Source: JANQEU01 sp965242805 (lineage in GTDB: Bacteria > Bacteroidota > Bacteroidia > Cytophagales > Cyclobacteriaceae). From it: a stretch of DNA of 64,000 nucleotides. A model generated the notes under the pieces. That model searched no databases. It had not been told where the DNA came from and worked only from the letters and a program-made list of their open reading frames with translations. The translations under genes were made by a program, and so were the position numbers. The stretch is taken from the NCBI GenBank assembly GCA_965242805.1, contig CBDETD010000002.1:3720001-3784000 (forward strand), in the 5' to 3' direction. Shown here in pieces: positions 16,684 to 25,973 of this stretch (its first letter is position 1; the number at the start of each line of letters is the position of its first letter).

Positions 16684-18705
16684 TTATTTATCGATACGTT
16701 TTAAAACCAAAGCCACCCTGTTGGGTAAATACACACTGAGAAAATGTTCCCCAAACAAAGTTACGGCAGGATATGACATTCCGTCATCTACCCGGCCAAA
16801 ACCACCGAATTCCTCACGATCTGAATTCAGAATTATTTCATATTTTCCTGGGGCTGGTACTCTGAATCGATAGTCTGGGATTGCGTTTCCAGGGGAAAAG
16901 TTCAAAATAAAGATCAGATTATTCCTTTCAAAAACAAGTGTATGGTTGTCCTGATCAACATTTAGCTGCTGGGCTGGATTTGAAGACACAAGCCTATTTG
17001 CTACAGCCATTTTGACCATTTTTTCTCCAAATTCATTGAGAAATTTATATCTTAAATCGGGATTGTCCGGTAAGCTCCATTGGCGTTTTGCGTACTTATA
17101 ACTCCAGTCATTACCTTCCCTCGGGAAGTCCACCCATTCAGGGTGTCCGAATTCGTTTCCAATAAAGTTTAACCATCCCTCCCCTCCTAACGCAATGGTC
17201 AGCAATCTGATCATTTTGTGTAAGGCGATACCTCGATCAATGACGAGGCTTTCATGGTTGACATGCATGTTGGTATACATTTCCTTGTCCATCAACCAAA
17301 ACGCAATGGACTTGTCACCTACAAGCGCCTGATCATGTGATTCAGCATAAGCAATAGTTTTTTCACCATATCGCCTGTTTGTGAGGGTTCCCCATATCTC
17401 GTGCATATTCCATTCATCATCCGACTTGTGCTTGAGTATCTTGATCCAGTAATCAGGAATCCCCATGGCCAAACGAAAATCAAATCCGATGCCGCCTTCC
17501 ACATTCGGACGACACAATCCTGGCATTCCACTCATATCCTCCGCAATGGTTATCAAACCGGGTCTCAATTTGTGAGCAAGTTCATTTGCCAATTGCAGAT
17601 AGGTCAACACATCCCAATCCACATCATCGAAGTATTTGTCGTAGTGGTCGAATGTCACATGATCACCATGATGGAAATATAGCATTGACGTTACACCATC
17701 GTTTCTGAACCCATCAATGTGGAATTCACTTATCCAATATTTAACATTGGAAAGCAGGAACCTGAGGACTTCTTCCTTGCTATAATCAAAAAGCTTTGAA
17801 TCCCACCCCGAATGTTCTCCTTTCCCACCGGCGTGGAAATATTGATCTGTTCCATCAAATTCATTAAGGCCCTCTGAAATATTCTTGACGGCATGGGAAT
17901 GTACAATATCCATTACGACGGCAATACCCAATCCATGTGCTTTGTTAATCAGATATTTCAGATCATCGGGAGTTCCGAATCTGCTGGAGGGAGCGAAAAA
18001 ATTGCTGACATGATAACCGAATGACCCATAATAGGGGTGTTCCTGGATTGCCATCACCTGAATGGCATTGTAGCCTTGTTTTTTTATTCTTGGTAGGACA
18101 TTATCTGCAAACTCTTTGTAGGTGCCAATTCCTTCCTTGTCCTGTGCCATCCCCACGTGACACTCATACAAATAAGGCTCCTTGTTAAGGTCCTTTAAGG
18201 AAAACTTATCGTCAGTCCAGGTGAATTCCTTTTTAGGTGACCAAATACGTCCTACATAGTCATGTGATTCCTCTTCCTGGGTAGCATATCTGATGTATGC
18301 AGGGATACGATCCAGTTCCCCCTTCTTTGAGCTTACGTGGACCTTAATTTTCGAATTGTGTATGAAGGTTTCAGAATATTCCTTGTCGCTTAGAAATATT
18401 TCCCAAACTCCGTATTCATTTTTGGACATTGGATGAGAAGTACGATGCCACTCATTGAAATCTCCTGTCAGAAATAATCCTTTCGCGTTTGGGGCCCATT
18501 CCCTGTACCACCAACCTTTTGATTTACTGTCATAATTGAAACCAAATAGCTCATAACCGGAAGCGAACTCCTCGAGAGAACCGTAATTCTTGTTTATTTC
18601 GGATATCTTTTTTTGAAATCTTTTGATTCTATCGTTGATCTCGTCAGAATAGGGATCTAACCAGGGATCGTTCTTGACAAGAATTGGTTTTTTAGCCACA
18701 CTCAT
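16684..18705 (-). CDS. glgB: 1,4-alpha-glucan branching enzyme (eukaryotic-like GH13)
   Basis: This 673-residue enzyme has an N-terminal CBM48 domain (about 55-160, WWYREWAPNAKGLFLTGDFN), a GH13 barrel and a C-terminal beta domain. Catalytic regions visible are DIVHSH, the nucleophile Asp in GFRNDGVTSM (about 320), the acid Glu in AEDMSGMPG, and the Asp in AESHDQALVGDK. The order and spacing fit the eukaryote-type branching enzyme, which adds alpha-1,6 branches to glycogen. The residue before the nucleophile is Asn where family members usually have Phe. No glycogen synthase or pyrophosphorylase is nearby, and the following YdiJ-like gene is unrelated. Confidence 0.9.
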   Translation of the reverse strand: MSVAKKPILVKNDPWLDPYSDEINDRIKRFQKKISEINKNYGSLEEFASGYELFGFNYDSKSKGWWYREWAPNAKGLFLTGDFNEWHRTSHPMSKNEYGVWEIFLSDKEYSETFIHNSKIKVHVSSKKGELDRIPAYIRYATQEEESHDYVGRIWSPKKEFTWTDDKFSLKDLNKEPYLYECHVGMAQDKEGIGTYKEFADNVLPRIKKQGYNAIQVMAIQEHPYYGSFGYHVSNFFAPSSRFGTPDDLKYLINKAHGLGIAVVMDIVHSHAVKNISEGLNEFDGTDQYFHAGGKGEHSGWDSKLFDYSKEEVLRFLLSNVKYWISEFHIDGFRNDGVTSMLYFHHGDHVTFDHYDKYFDDVDWDVLTYLQLANELAHKLRPGLITIAEDMSGMPGLCRPNVEGGIGFDFRLAMGIPDYWIKILKHKSDDEWNMHEIWGTLTNRRYGEKTIAYAESHDQALVGDKSIAFWLMDKEMYTNMHVNHESLVIDRGIALHKMIRLLTIALGGEGWLNFIGNEFGHPEWVDFPREGNDWSYKYAKRQWSLPDNPDLRYKFLNEFGEKMVKMAVANRLVSSNPAQQLNVDQDNHTLVFERNNLIFILNFSPGNAIPDYRFRVPAPGKYEIILNSDREEFGGFGRVDDGMSYPAVTLFGEHFLSVYLPNRVALVLKRIDK

Positions 18706-18999
18706 ATTTACACGTCCATCTTTACGGCTCGTAATTTAGAATTTCACCTATTCCGTACCAAAATATTTTAATGTATTCAAACGGGATTTCAATTATCGGT
18801 AATAAACCCACAAAAAAATTGCAATAATGTCAACTGTCAGATAAGGGATTATTGGACTTATCTTGTCAAAGATGCTGATCCTTTGAGATCTCTTTGAAGA
18901 CCTAATCAAAATAAAAATTATATGGAGTGTGTTTTTAAGTGATGTATTGCACGATAGTCTCAAAAAAACACTCCAATTTTGCGGTTTTGTTCATTTTAC
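18706..18999. other. Divergent intergenic region between glgB and the uptake locus
   Basis: There is no gene in these 294 bases. It must hold promoters for glgB (minus) and the IPT/Kelch gene (plus). The only clear structure is a 14-base inverted repeat at 18923-18975, listed separately. No exact TAnnTTTG box was found. Confidence 0.5.
18923..18975 (+). promoter_or_regulatory. Inverted repeat upstream of the TonB/DUF4249 locus
   Basis: TGGAGTGTGTTTTT (18923-18936) and AAAAAAACACTCCA (18962-18975) pair over 13 of 14 bases across a 25-base spacer. The right arm ends 24 bases before the ATG at 19000, where the promoter or leader should be. It could be an operator or an RNA hairpin; the function is inferred only from position. 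Confidence 0.4.
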
Positions 19000-19920
19000 A
19001 TGGGAAGAAAATTCAAAATACGGGCTCTTAAGCTCACACTTTCATTTCTAGTCCTAATCCTAGCCGTTTCATGTGAAGAGGATGATCCCGTAGGCTCGGG
19101 AAATATTCTTGTTTCCGGTGATGTAATCTATTTGAGTGGTGAAAGAGTCAGATTGCTGGGAAGGATCTTTTCATTCAGTAACACACCATCTGACCATGGC
19201 TTCGAAATTTCACTGGATGAAAGTTTTACAAACCCTACCCTGATCTCTCTGGGGGAATTACAAATACCAGGTAGATTCATCGGAGAATATTCGGGATTGA
19301 ATATATCCAGCGAATATTTCTTTCGATCCTATATGGTTGTGAATGGCCAGACTGTTTACGGTGATGCCACACCTTTCAACACTTTAACCCCTTTTATTAA
19401 TAGTTTCTCTCCACAGATTAGCAGGCAGTCTAATTTCATAACGATTAATGGGGGAAATTTTACCGAAGACACCAAGGTATTTATTGGAACAGAGGAAGCA
19501 TTGGTTCAGGAGATCGTTTTTGAATCGGAGATTGTTATTCAGATACCATCCGGAAACACCAACAACCTTGTGGATGTTACGGTAAGGATCCAGGATACGG
19601 ACCTCGTCTTTGATACTCAATTTGAATATATCACTGGCGTGTGGCAGGTAGAAGGAGAATTTGTTTCTGATCTTCAGATAACAAATTCCGCTTTCGTCGA
19701 GAGAGATGACAGGGTGATATTTGGACTGGGATTTCTAAACGAACTACAGACTTTAAATGACAAGTTCTGGAGATTGGATAAATCTTCCCTTTCGTGGTCA
19801 GAACTTGAATTTTCAGGGACCCCGGTCGAATCTCCATATACAAGTCCATCCGGATTTGGCTCGGGACGAATTAGTTCAGGATTTGGATTTTTTTACTTGA
19901 GAATGATAGCTGGACCATAG
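19000..19920 (+). CDS. IPT/TIG-domain lipoprotein, N-terminal part of a frameshifted gene
   Basis: The ATG at 19000 gives MGRKFKIRALKLTLSFLVLI and then AVSCEED, a lipoprotein signal with Cys at about 25; the TTG at 18979 is not needed. An extracellular beta domain follows, then an IPT/TIG domain (about 125-210, FSPQISRQSNFITINGGNF). The frame stops at 19918 after FGFFYLRMIAGP. A single -1 shift in the run of seven T at 19888-19894 restores the frame (LLENDSWTIDLNDEF) into the Kelch-like continuation that ends at 20492. So this is one gene of about 497 codons, broken by one base. It leads the TonB/DUF4249 locus; such surface lipoproteins probably bind the imported substrate or its carrier. Confidence 0.7.
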   Translation: MGRKFKIRALKLTLSFLVLILAVSCEEDDPVGSGNILVSGDVIYLSGERVRLLGRIFSFSNTPSDHGFEISLDESFTNPTLISLGELQIPGRFIGEYSGLNISSEYFFRSYMVVNGQTVYGDATPFNTLTPFINSFSPQISRQSNFITINGGNFTEDTKVFIGTEEALVQEIVFESEIVIQIPSGNTNNLVDVTVRIQDTDLVFDTQFEYITGVWQVEGEFVSDLQITNSAFVERDDRVIFGLGFLNELQTLNDKFWRLDKSSLSWSELEFSGTPVESPYTSPSGFGSGRISSGFGFFYLRMIAGP

Positions 19921-20492
19921 ATCTAAATGACGAATTTGTACCTGCTGGGGAGTTGCCCTTCGAGTTATTCAGAAGCCTGAGCTTTGAACATAATGACCAG
20001 CAGTTTGTATTGGGTGGTGTTCAAGCCGACTTTAGTGATAACCTGACGATTTACAGATCACCCTTGGGATCAAATGATTGGGAAATCGTGGGAGTGGCTC
20101 CTGTAGCTTTCAATTCTCAGCGACCTTCCTTTCTATATAATGATCATTTTTACATGTTTTCGAATAGTTCGGATTTATGGAAATATGATCCACAGACAAA
20201 TGAGTTCAGTTATGAGACCTCAAATGACCAGGTGATGGACAATTCCGTTGGTGTGGTGATTGGTGATAAATTGATTGTTGGTATGGGAAGAGATACCAAA
20301 ATTGTTGAAGAATACGATCTATCTATCGGAGTCTGGAAACCTAAAAACGTTTATCCCGGAATTATAGGTGAGTTCAACTCGGCATGGTGGACAAATGAAG
20401 GAAAAATGTACGTCTTGAGGACGAACCTGAGAAACTTTCCAGGATCAAGCGACAGAATGGAAATTTGGTCTTTGGATCCGGATAAACTGTAA
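19893..20492 (+). CDS. Kelch-like C-terminal part of the frameshifted IPT lipoprotein
   Basis: This open frame of 199 codons continues the preceding gene after the -1 shift and has no convincing start of its own. It contains Kelch-type beta-propeller repeats: FYMFSNSSDLWKYDPQTNEF, KLIVGMGRDTKIVEEYDL and KMYVLRTNL with SDRMEIWSLDP. In family members an IPT domain followed by a Kelch propeller is common. The stop is five bases before the TonB receptor ATG, so an intact message would be translationally close-coupled to it. Confidence 0.65.
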   Translation, partial: LLENDSWTIDLNDEFVPAGELPFELFRSLSFEHNDQQFVLGGVQADFSDNLTIYRSPLGSNDWEIVGVAPVAFNSQRPSFLYNDHFYMFSNSSDLWKYDPQTNEFSYETSNDQVMDNSVGVVIGDKLIVGMGRDTKIVEEYDLSIGVWKPKNVYPGIIGEFNSAWWTNEGKMYVLRTNLRNFPGSSDRMEIWSLDPDKL

Positions 20493-20497
20493 AAGGA

Positions 20498-22888
20498 ATG
20501 AGGAAACTACTTATAACGCTGATCATCTTAGCTGGATTCGAGGCGACTTCGCAACAGGCGATCATTACTGTCGGGAAGCCAAATCAGGACGAGAATCCTC
20601 CTTACACAGTTTCTGGAATTGTATTCAGTTCAGCAACAGGAGAATCCTTACCTGGAGCTACCGTCTTCATTCCCAGACAAAATGTGGGGACTACTTCAGA
20701 TCTTGATGGTAAGTACACACTTGAATTATATCAAGGAACGTATACGATTGAAGTCAGCTCTATCGGATACAAAAAGGAGATAAAACGTATAAATATCATT
20801 AGTTCGGGTGATCTCAATTTTGCCTTGGATGAAAGCGTAATGGAGCTTAGCACGGTCGTTGTCCAGGCCCAAGATGCTGACGCCAATGTGAAAAGTAAAG
20901 ACATTGGTAAAAATGTTCTATCCGTTGAAGCAATTTCCTCATTGCCACCACTTGCAGGTGAGGTGGATGTACTGAAATCATTGACCCTGTTACCTGGTGT
21001 TAGTACAGTGGGAGAAGCGTCCAGTGGCTTTAATGTAAGGGGAGGGGGTAGCGACCAAAATCTAATTTTATTAGGTGGTGCTACATTATATAACCCAACT
21101 CATATGTTCGGATTTTTCTCATCATTCAATGCTGATGTGATCAGAGATGTTTCTCTATATAAAGGGGGGATCCCTGCCAATTTTGGAGGGAGAGGTTCTT
21201 CAATCATTGATATCACTTATAAGAACGGTAATCTTGCTCACTGGGAAGGTAGTGCTACCGTAGGTATCGTCTCCTCTAAAGCCACAGTGGAGGGACCTAT
21301 CATTCCCGGCAAAATGTCCTTATTGATAGGTGCCAGAAGTTCCTATACCAATTGGCTATTAGGTTTGGCAAAAGATCCCAATATCCGGGAATCAGCGGCA
21401 TCTTTTTATGATACCAATGGAATCTTGAATTATGCTGTTGATGAGAATAATGAATTGGAGTATTCATTCTATCTGAGCCATGATGATTTCCGTTTTGCAA
21501 GTGACACGGCAAATGCATGGGATAATATGAGCCATGTTCTCAAATGGTCATCCACATTTAATGATAAACTCACACTCACCTTAACAGGGGTACAAAATAG
21601 ATATAATGCCAGGATCTCAGGTGGATCTGAATTCTCGGAATTTGAATTGGAAACAAACATTCTCGATAATGGAGCGAACCTGGATTTGATCTATGAAATG
21701 AATCCCAAAAACACATTCAAGGTTGGGGGTCAATTCAAACAACTTACCATCAATCCCGGGAAGTTTACTCCCGGTGAAAATTCATCCGAAAGTTTCATTG
21801 ATATAGAAGACGAAAAAGGGAATGAATCGGGGGTCTATTTCCACCACGACATAGATTTAACTGATGCTTTTGGTCTTTCTTACGGAGTCAGGTACTCAAA
21901 TTTCAGAGTGATTGGTCAACAGACCATTTATCAATACAGGGACCTTGCCCCAAGACGAGAAGAAAACATCACTGGATCGGAGGAATTTGGTGACGGCGAG
22001 CTCATTCAAACCAATGATGGTATCGAACCCAGGATATCACTTAAGTACCAACTTAACGAATCAACTTCCATTAAGGCTGGTGTGAACCGTATGAATCAGT
22101 ATATTCACTTGATTTCAAATACTGCAGCCATTGCTCCCACTGATGTCTGGAAACTGACAGATCCTTTCATCAAGCCAGAGACGGTAACCCAGTATTCTCT
22201 GGGTATCTTCAAGAATTTTTGGAACAACTGGATCGAAACATCTATTGAGGGATATTATAAGGACCTCGACAATATAGTCGAATACAAGGATGGGGCTAAT
22301 CTTTTCAGAAATGAAAGACTAGAAACCGAACTCCTGACGGGTCAGGGTAGAGCTTACGGTGTGGAGTTTTATGTGAACAAGAAAAAAGGACGTTTCAATG
22401 GATGGTTCAGTTATACTTATTCCAGAAGTTTAAGGAAGGTTGTCAGTCCTTTCGAGGAGGAAACCATTAATAATGGCAGGTGGTATGCTTCAAATTTCGA
22501 CAAACCACACAATGCAACAGGAGTTGTCAGGTACAGGCTTGGTAGGCTTTCCACATTGTCTGCCATATTCACGTATAGTACTGGCATGCCGATAACCTTT
22601 CCCAAGGCAAAATTTGATATTTCAGGAAACATATTGGGATACTTCAATGACAGAAACACAGAAAGAGCCCCGGATTACCATAGGCTTGATTTGTCATTAC
22701 AGTTCAAACTTGACACAAGAGCCAGATGGCTGCAGGGAGATTGGACACTGGCTGTATACAATGTTTACGGAAGGAAAAATGCTTTCTCCGTATTCTTCAG
22801 GGATGAAGACGGCGCACCTCCCCAAGCCTATAAGTTAACTGTTGTAGGGTCTCCCTTCCCTTCTTTAACCTATTCTTTCAAATTCTAA
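20498..22888 (+). CDS. TonB-dependent receptor with carboxypeptidase-like regulatory domain
   Basis: This 796-residue outer-membrane protein has a signal peptide (MRKLLITLIILAGFEATSQ) and a CarboxypepD_reg-like domain at about 33-112 (TVSGIVFSSATGESLPGATV). The plug follows at about 125-240 (SSGFNVRGGGSDQNLILLGG and GGRGSSIIDI), then a 22-strand-type barrel ending in the aromatic C-terminus TYSFKF. It is shorter than SusC and lacks a SusD partner; instead two DUF4249 lipoproteins follow within 11 and 88 bases. It imports an unknown substrate using TonB energy. Confidence 0.9.
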   Translation: MRKLLITLIILAGFEATSQQAIITVGKPNQDENPPYTVSGIVFSSATGESLPGATVFIPRQNVGTTSDLDGKYTLELYQGTYTIEVSSIGYKKEIKRINIISSGDLNFALDESVMELSTVVVQAQDADANVKSKDIGKNVLSVEAISSLPPLAGEVDVLKSLTLLPGVSTVGEASSGFNVRGGGSDQNLILLGGATLYNPTHMFGFFSSFNADVIRDVSLYKGGIPANFGGRGSSIIDITYKNGNLAHWEGSATVGIVSSKATVEGPIIPGKMSLLIGARSSYTNWLLGLAKDPNIRESAASFYDTNGILNYAVDENNELEYSFYLSHDDFRFASDTANAWDNMSHVLKWSSTFNDKLTLTLTGVQNRYNARISGGSEFSEFELETNILDNGANLDLIYEMNPKNTFKVGGQFKQLTINPGKFTPGENSSESFIDIEDEKGNESGVYFHHDIDLTDAFGLSYGVRYSNFRVIGQQTIYQYRDLAPRREENITGSEEFGDGELIQTNDGIEPRISLKYQLNESTSIKAGVNRMNQYIHLISNTAAIAPTDVWKLTDPFIKPETVTQYSLGIFKNFWNNWIETSIEGYYKDLDNIVEYKDGANLFRNERLETELLTGQGRAYGVEFYVNKKKGRFNGWFSYTYSRSLRKVVSPFEEETINNGRWYASNFDKPHNATGVVRYRLGRLSTLSAIFTYSTGMPITFPKAKFDISGNILGYFNDRNTERAPDYHRLDLSLQFKLDTRARWLQGDWTLAVYNVYGRKNAFSVFFRDEDGAPPQAYKLTVVGSPFPSLTYSFKF

Positions 22889-22898
22889 ATCGGAAAGC

Positions 22899-23936
22899 AT
22901 GAAAAGATTCCTAATTATTTTCTCGACGTTGCTTTTATCAGTTAGTTGTATTGAAGAGGTTGATTTTGAGGCTCCTGAATCGGAAAATATTATCGTTGTT
23001 GAAGGATTCATCACAGATACACATGGCCCTCACGTCATCAGGTTGTCAAGGTCTGCTCAATATGGATCTACTTTTGATGCTGTCATACAGAGGTTGGATA
23101 ATGCGACGGTTGCTCTTAGGAATTCGATAGGAGAGAATTTGCCATTGATACCGCTAGGTGGTGGGCAATATGCAACACCAAGTTCATTCATTGGAATACA
23201 GGGGGAGACATATACTTTGCTGATCACCACCAATATTGGACAGCAGTATTCTTCGTTACCCGTTACTCTGCCGATAGGTCCTGACTTGATTGATGTTGAT
23301 TTTCGTTTTCGAAAATCTCCAAGTAATGATCCCCTCAAAGAGATCACCGGTGTGGAAGTGTTTGCAAAATGGGCAGATGCTGAAGGTGAGCAGAATTTTT
23401 ACATGTGGGAAGCAGATGGGATTTACCAGATCACGACAAATCCTGAACTATACAGGGATCCACAATCAAGGGCTTTGGCACCAAAAAGCTGTTGTTCTGA
23501 TTGTTTTGTATACGAAGAAGAAAGCTCAGGAGGTCTATTCATCCAGAGTGATGCAAATAAGGATGGACGTGAACTTACGGAATTAGCCGCCTTTATCCTT
23601 GATGATGGAAAGAGGTTCAACAGTAACTATCAACTTCGACTAAGGCAATACTCTCTGACTAAGGAAGCGTTTGCCTATTTCAATCTATTATCAAGTCAGC
23701 TCGGGATAGATGGTGATATCTTTGACGCTCCTCCTGCACAACTGCGAGGGAATATCATCAGTCTTGATGATCCCACTCAGGCTACAATAGGGTATTTTGG
23801 GGCTTTTCACGTTTCGGAACTCATCACGGCAATTCCTAAAAGCATAATCGAGGATCCAAAACCCAGAGTACGTGTGAATGATGACTGCCGTGTTCTAAGG
23901 AATGCGTCCGTCCAGCCACCTAACCCTTGGAATTAA
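22899..23936 (+). CDS. DUF4249 lipoprotein (first of two)
   Basis: This 345-residue surface or periplasmic lipoprotein has the signal MKRFLIIFSTLLLSVSC with lipobox LSVSC. The mature part begins IEEVDFEAPESENIIVVEGF, the usual opening of DUF4249, with TDTHGPHVIRLSRSAQYGS and DAEGEQNFYMWEADGIYQI as further family features. DUF4249 proteins are encoded beside TonB receptors in Bacteroidota and are thought to assist substrate capture. It contains a CC pair and further Cys absent from its neighbour copy. It follows the receptor by 10 bases. Confidence 0.85.
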   Translation: MKRFLIIFSTLLLSVSCIEEVDFEAPESENIIVVEGFITDTHGPHVIRLSRSAQYGSTFDAVIQRLDNATVALRNSIGENLPLIPLGGGQYATPSSFIGIQGETYTLLITTNIGQQYSSLPVTLPIGPDLIDVDFRFRKSPSNDPLKEITGVEVFAKWADAEGEQNFYMWEADGIYQITTNPELYRDPQSRALAPKSCCSDCFVYEEESSGGLFIQSDANKDGRELTELAAFILDDGKRFNSNYQLRLRQYSLTKEAFAYFNLLSSQLGIDGDIFDAPPAQLRGNIISLDDPTQATIGYFGAFHVSELITAIPKSIIEDPKPRVRVNDDCRVLRNASVQPPNPWN

Positions 23937-24024
23937 GGGCCTCCGTCAAGACAGACTTCAGGTCAATATCATGAAGAATCCCTTACCTTAGGGAAGTTAC
24001 CCATTGTATTGTTCCTAAATAACT

Positions 24025-24990
24025 GTGAGAGTGCTTTCCCTTATTTCATTGGTATTATTTTCGACCTCATGCATTGAGGAAGTAGAAATTCCGATTAAGG
24101 CAGGTAAACAACTGTTGGTAGTCGATGGCTTCATCACCACCGACCCAGGCCCTCATCGGATAAGACTCACAAGAAGTGCTACCTACGGTTCGGTATTTGA
24201 TGGAGAGATCCGTACTGAACGGCAGGCACAAGTTATCTTGCGAGATTCAAAGGGTAATCTGACCTTTTTGACAGAAAACAGTCCAGGATCTTATTTTACA
24301 GGATCTAATTTCACTGCTCTTGTTGGTGAAACGTATACCCTGCAGATCTTCACCAGAAGCAATGAGGAATTTTTGTCACTGCCACAAACAGTTCTACCAC
24401 CGATCCCGGTTGATTCTGTATTGGTCCGATTCAAGAAACTTCCAAGTGAAAATCCTTTAGGTTTCCGTTCAGGGATGGAGATCTACACCCAATTTGAAGA
24501 TGCTGAAAATGATGGTAACCTCTACATGTGGGATATTGACGGAATTTACGAAAGATCGGGTTGTTTCATTGCTGACAGACCATTGGGTGTAGTGAATCTT
24601 GTAGGGGATTCGGATTTTGATCAACCCTATCAGACGAGACTTGTAGGATTCATCGAGGATGACGGAAGACGATTTTCAGTCAAATACTTTGCTGAGGTGA
24701 ACCAATATTCAGTGAGTCCGGAGATATTTTCATATGTAAGAACATTAAATCGTCAATTTGAGGTCAGTGGAGGTATTTTTGATCCACCTCCATCTGAATT
24801 CTTTGGCAATATGATCAATGTAAATGATGCCAATGAAAAGGTTCTTGGTTTTTTCGGGGCATATGGTGTTTCTAAAAAAGGTGTTTTTATCTCACCTCAG
24901 GACCTGGATGAAAAACAACGAGCGATACAAAACCTTGGTCCATGTACAGCATTAGGTAATGTAATTTCCAAACCTTCTTTCTGGAATTAG
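24025..24990 (+). CDS. DUF4249 lipoprotein (second of two)
   Basis: This 321-residue paralogue of the preceding protein starts at a GTG (24025), because an in-frame stop lies three codons upstream and no ATG is available before the signal. The lipoprotein signal is MRVLSLISLVLFSTSC. It shares FITTDPGPHRIRLTRSATYG, DAENDGNLYMWDIDGIYE and the PPPSEFFGN segment with its neighbour, but has a shorter central loop. The pair probably arose by tandem duplication and serves the same receptor. Confidence 0.8.
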   Translation: MRVLSLISLVLFSTSCIEEVEIPIKAGKQLLVVDGFITTDPGPHRIRLTRSATYGSVFDGEIRTERQAQVILRDSKGNLTFLTENSPGSYFTGSNFTALVGETYTLQIFTRSNEEFLSLPQTVLPPIPVDSVLVRFKKLPSENPLGFRSGMEIYTQFEDAENDGNLYMWDIDGIYERSGCFIADRPLGVVNLVGDSDFDQPYQTRLVGFIEDDGRRFSVKYFAEVNQYSVSPEIFSYVRTLNRQFEVSGGIFDPPPSEFFGNMINVNDANEKVLGFFGAYGVSKKGVFISPQDLDEKQRAIQNLGPCTALGNVISKPSFWN

Positions 24991-25035
24991 TCATCTTTTC
25001 CTCCGTCTTGATATTTTTATGCAGTTTTACATTAT

Positions 25036-25944
25036 ATGAACGAGCTTGATTCGGTTACTTTAAACTTCAGTCAGGATAATATATTGGTCTTGAATATCAG
25101 CCTGGGTTTGATCATGTTTGGCGTGGCTCTGAACCTGACCATCTATGATTTTAAGATGATATTGAAGAATTTCAAATCGCCGATTGTTGGAGTACTTTCT
25201 CAATTCATCGTGCTACCCTTGATCACTTTTCTGATTATTCTTACACTAAAGCCTTTACCAAGTGTTGCACTTGGCATGATGATGGTGGCTGCTTGCCCCG
25301 GAGGTAATATATCAAATTTTATGTCGGCTTTGGCGAAAGGCAATGCTGCATTATCGGTAAGCCTGACGGCAATATCAACAGTTTTGGCCATTTTTATGAC
25401 TCCCTTCAATCTTGCTTTTTGGGGATCCATGTACGGGCCCACAAATGAGATCCTGCAAGTTGTTCGACTTGATGTTTATGAAGTTTTCAAAACCATTGTA
25501 ACAATACTCGGTATACCCATAGTATTGGGTATGCTGGTGAGACACCATTTCTCGAGATTTGCAGATAAGATCAATCCGTTCATGAGGGTTCTATCGATAA
25601 TTATTTTTGCCGCATTCGTGATTTTCGCATTCTCTGCAAATGTTGACCTGTTTCTGACCTACATCCACCTTATCGTCTTCCTGGTATTCCTGCACAATGC
25701 TGTGGCACTCACTACCGGATACCAACTGGGGAAGCTATTCAGGCTGCCAAAACCAGATCGCCGAACTCTTGCAATTGAAACAGGTATCCAAAATTCAGGA
25801 TTGGGATTGTTATTGATTTTTACTTTCTTCGAAGGGTTAGGCGGAATGGCTATTGTTGCTGCATGGTGGGGGATATGGCATATAATTTCCGGATTAGGAA
25901 TTGCTTTTTGGTGGAATGGGAAAAAGGCATTTGTAAGCGCCTAA
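25036..25944 (+). CDS. Bile acid:sodium symporter family (BASS) transporter
   Basis: This 302-residue inner-membrane protein has about nine to ten hydrophobic helices. Family features include GVALNLTIYDFK, AACPGGNISNFMSALAKGNAALS in the crossing helix that binds Na+, and ETGIQNSGLGLLLI near residue 250. It should be a Na+-coupled transporter of an organic anion; bile acids are only the name-giving substrate. It is followed 29 bases later by the acyltransferase gene on the same strand. Confidence 0.85.
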   Translation: MNELDSVTLNFSQDNILVLNISLGLIMFGVALNLTIYDFKMILKNFKSPIVGVLSQFIVLPLITFLIILTLKPLPSVALGMMMVAACPGGNISNFMSALAKGNAALSVSLTAISTVLAIFMTPFNLAFWGSMYGPTNEILQVVRLDVYEVFKTIVTILGIPIVLGMLVRHHFSRFADKINPFMRVLSIIIFAAFVIFAFSANVDLFLTYIHLIVFLVFLHNAVALTTGYQLGKLFRLPKPDRRTLAIETGIQNSGLGLLLIFTFFEGLGGMAIVAAWWGIWHIISGLGIAFWWNGKKAFVSA

Positions 25945-25973
25945 ATGTTTTAGGGAACTGATCACATATTTTC

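Noticed and set aside
19953..20492. Separate gene starting at the TTG at 19953
   Set aside because: The reading frame continues upstream to the T run with family-typical Kelch sequence and no signal peptide, so it is the tail of the frameshifted gene.
23978..23995. Short hairpin TCCCTTACCTTAGGGA between the two DUF4249 genes
   Set aside because: The stem has only five to six pairs and no T run; too weak to call a terminator or attenuator.
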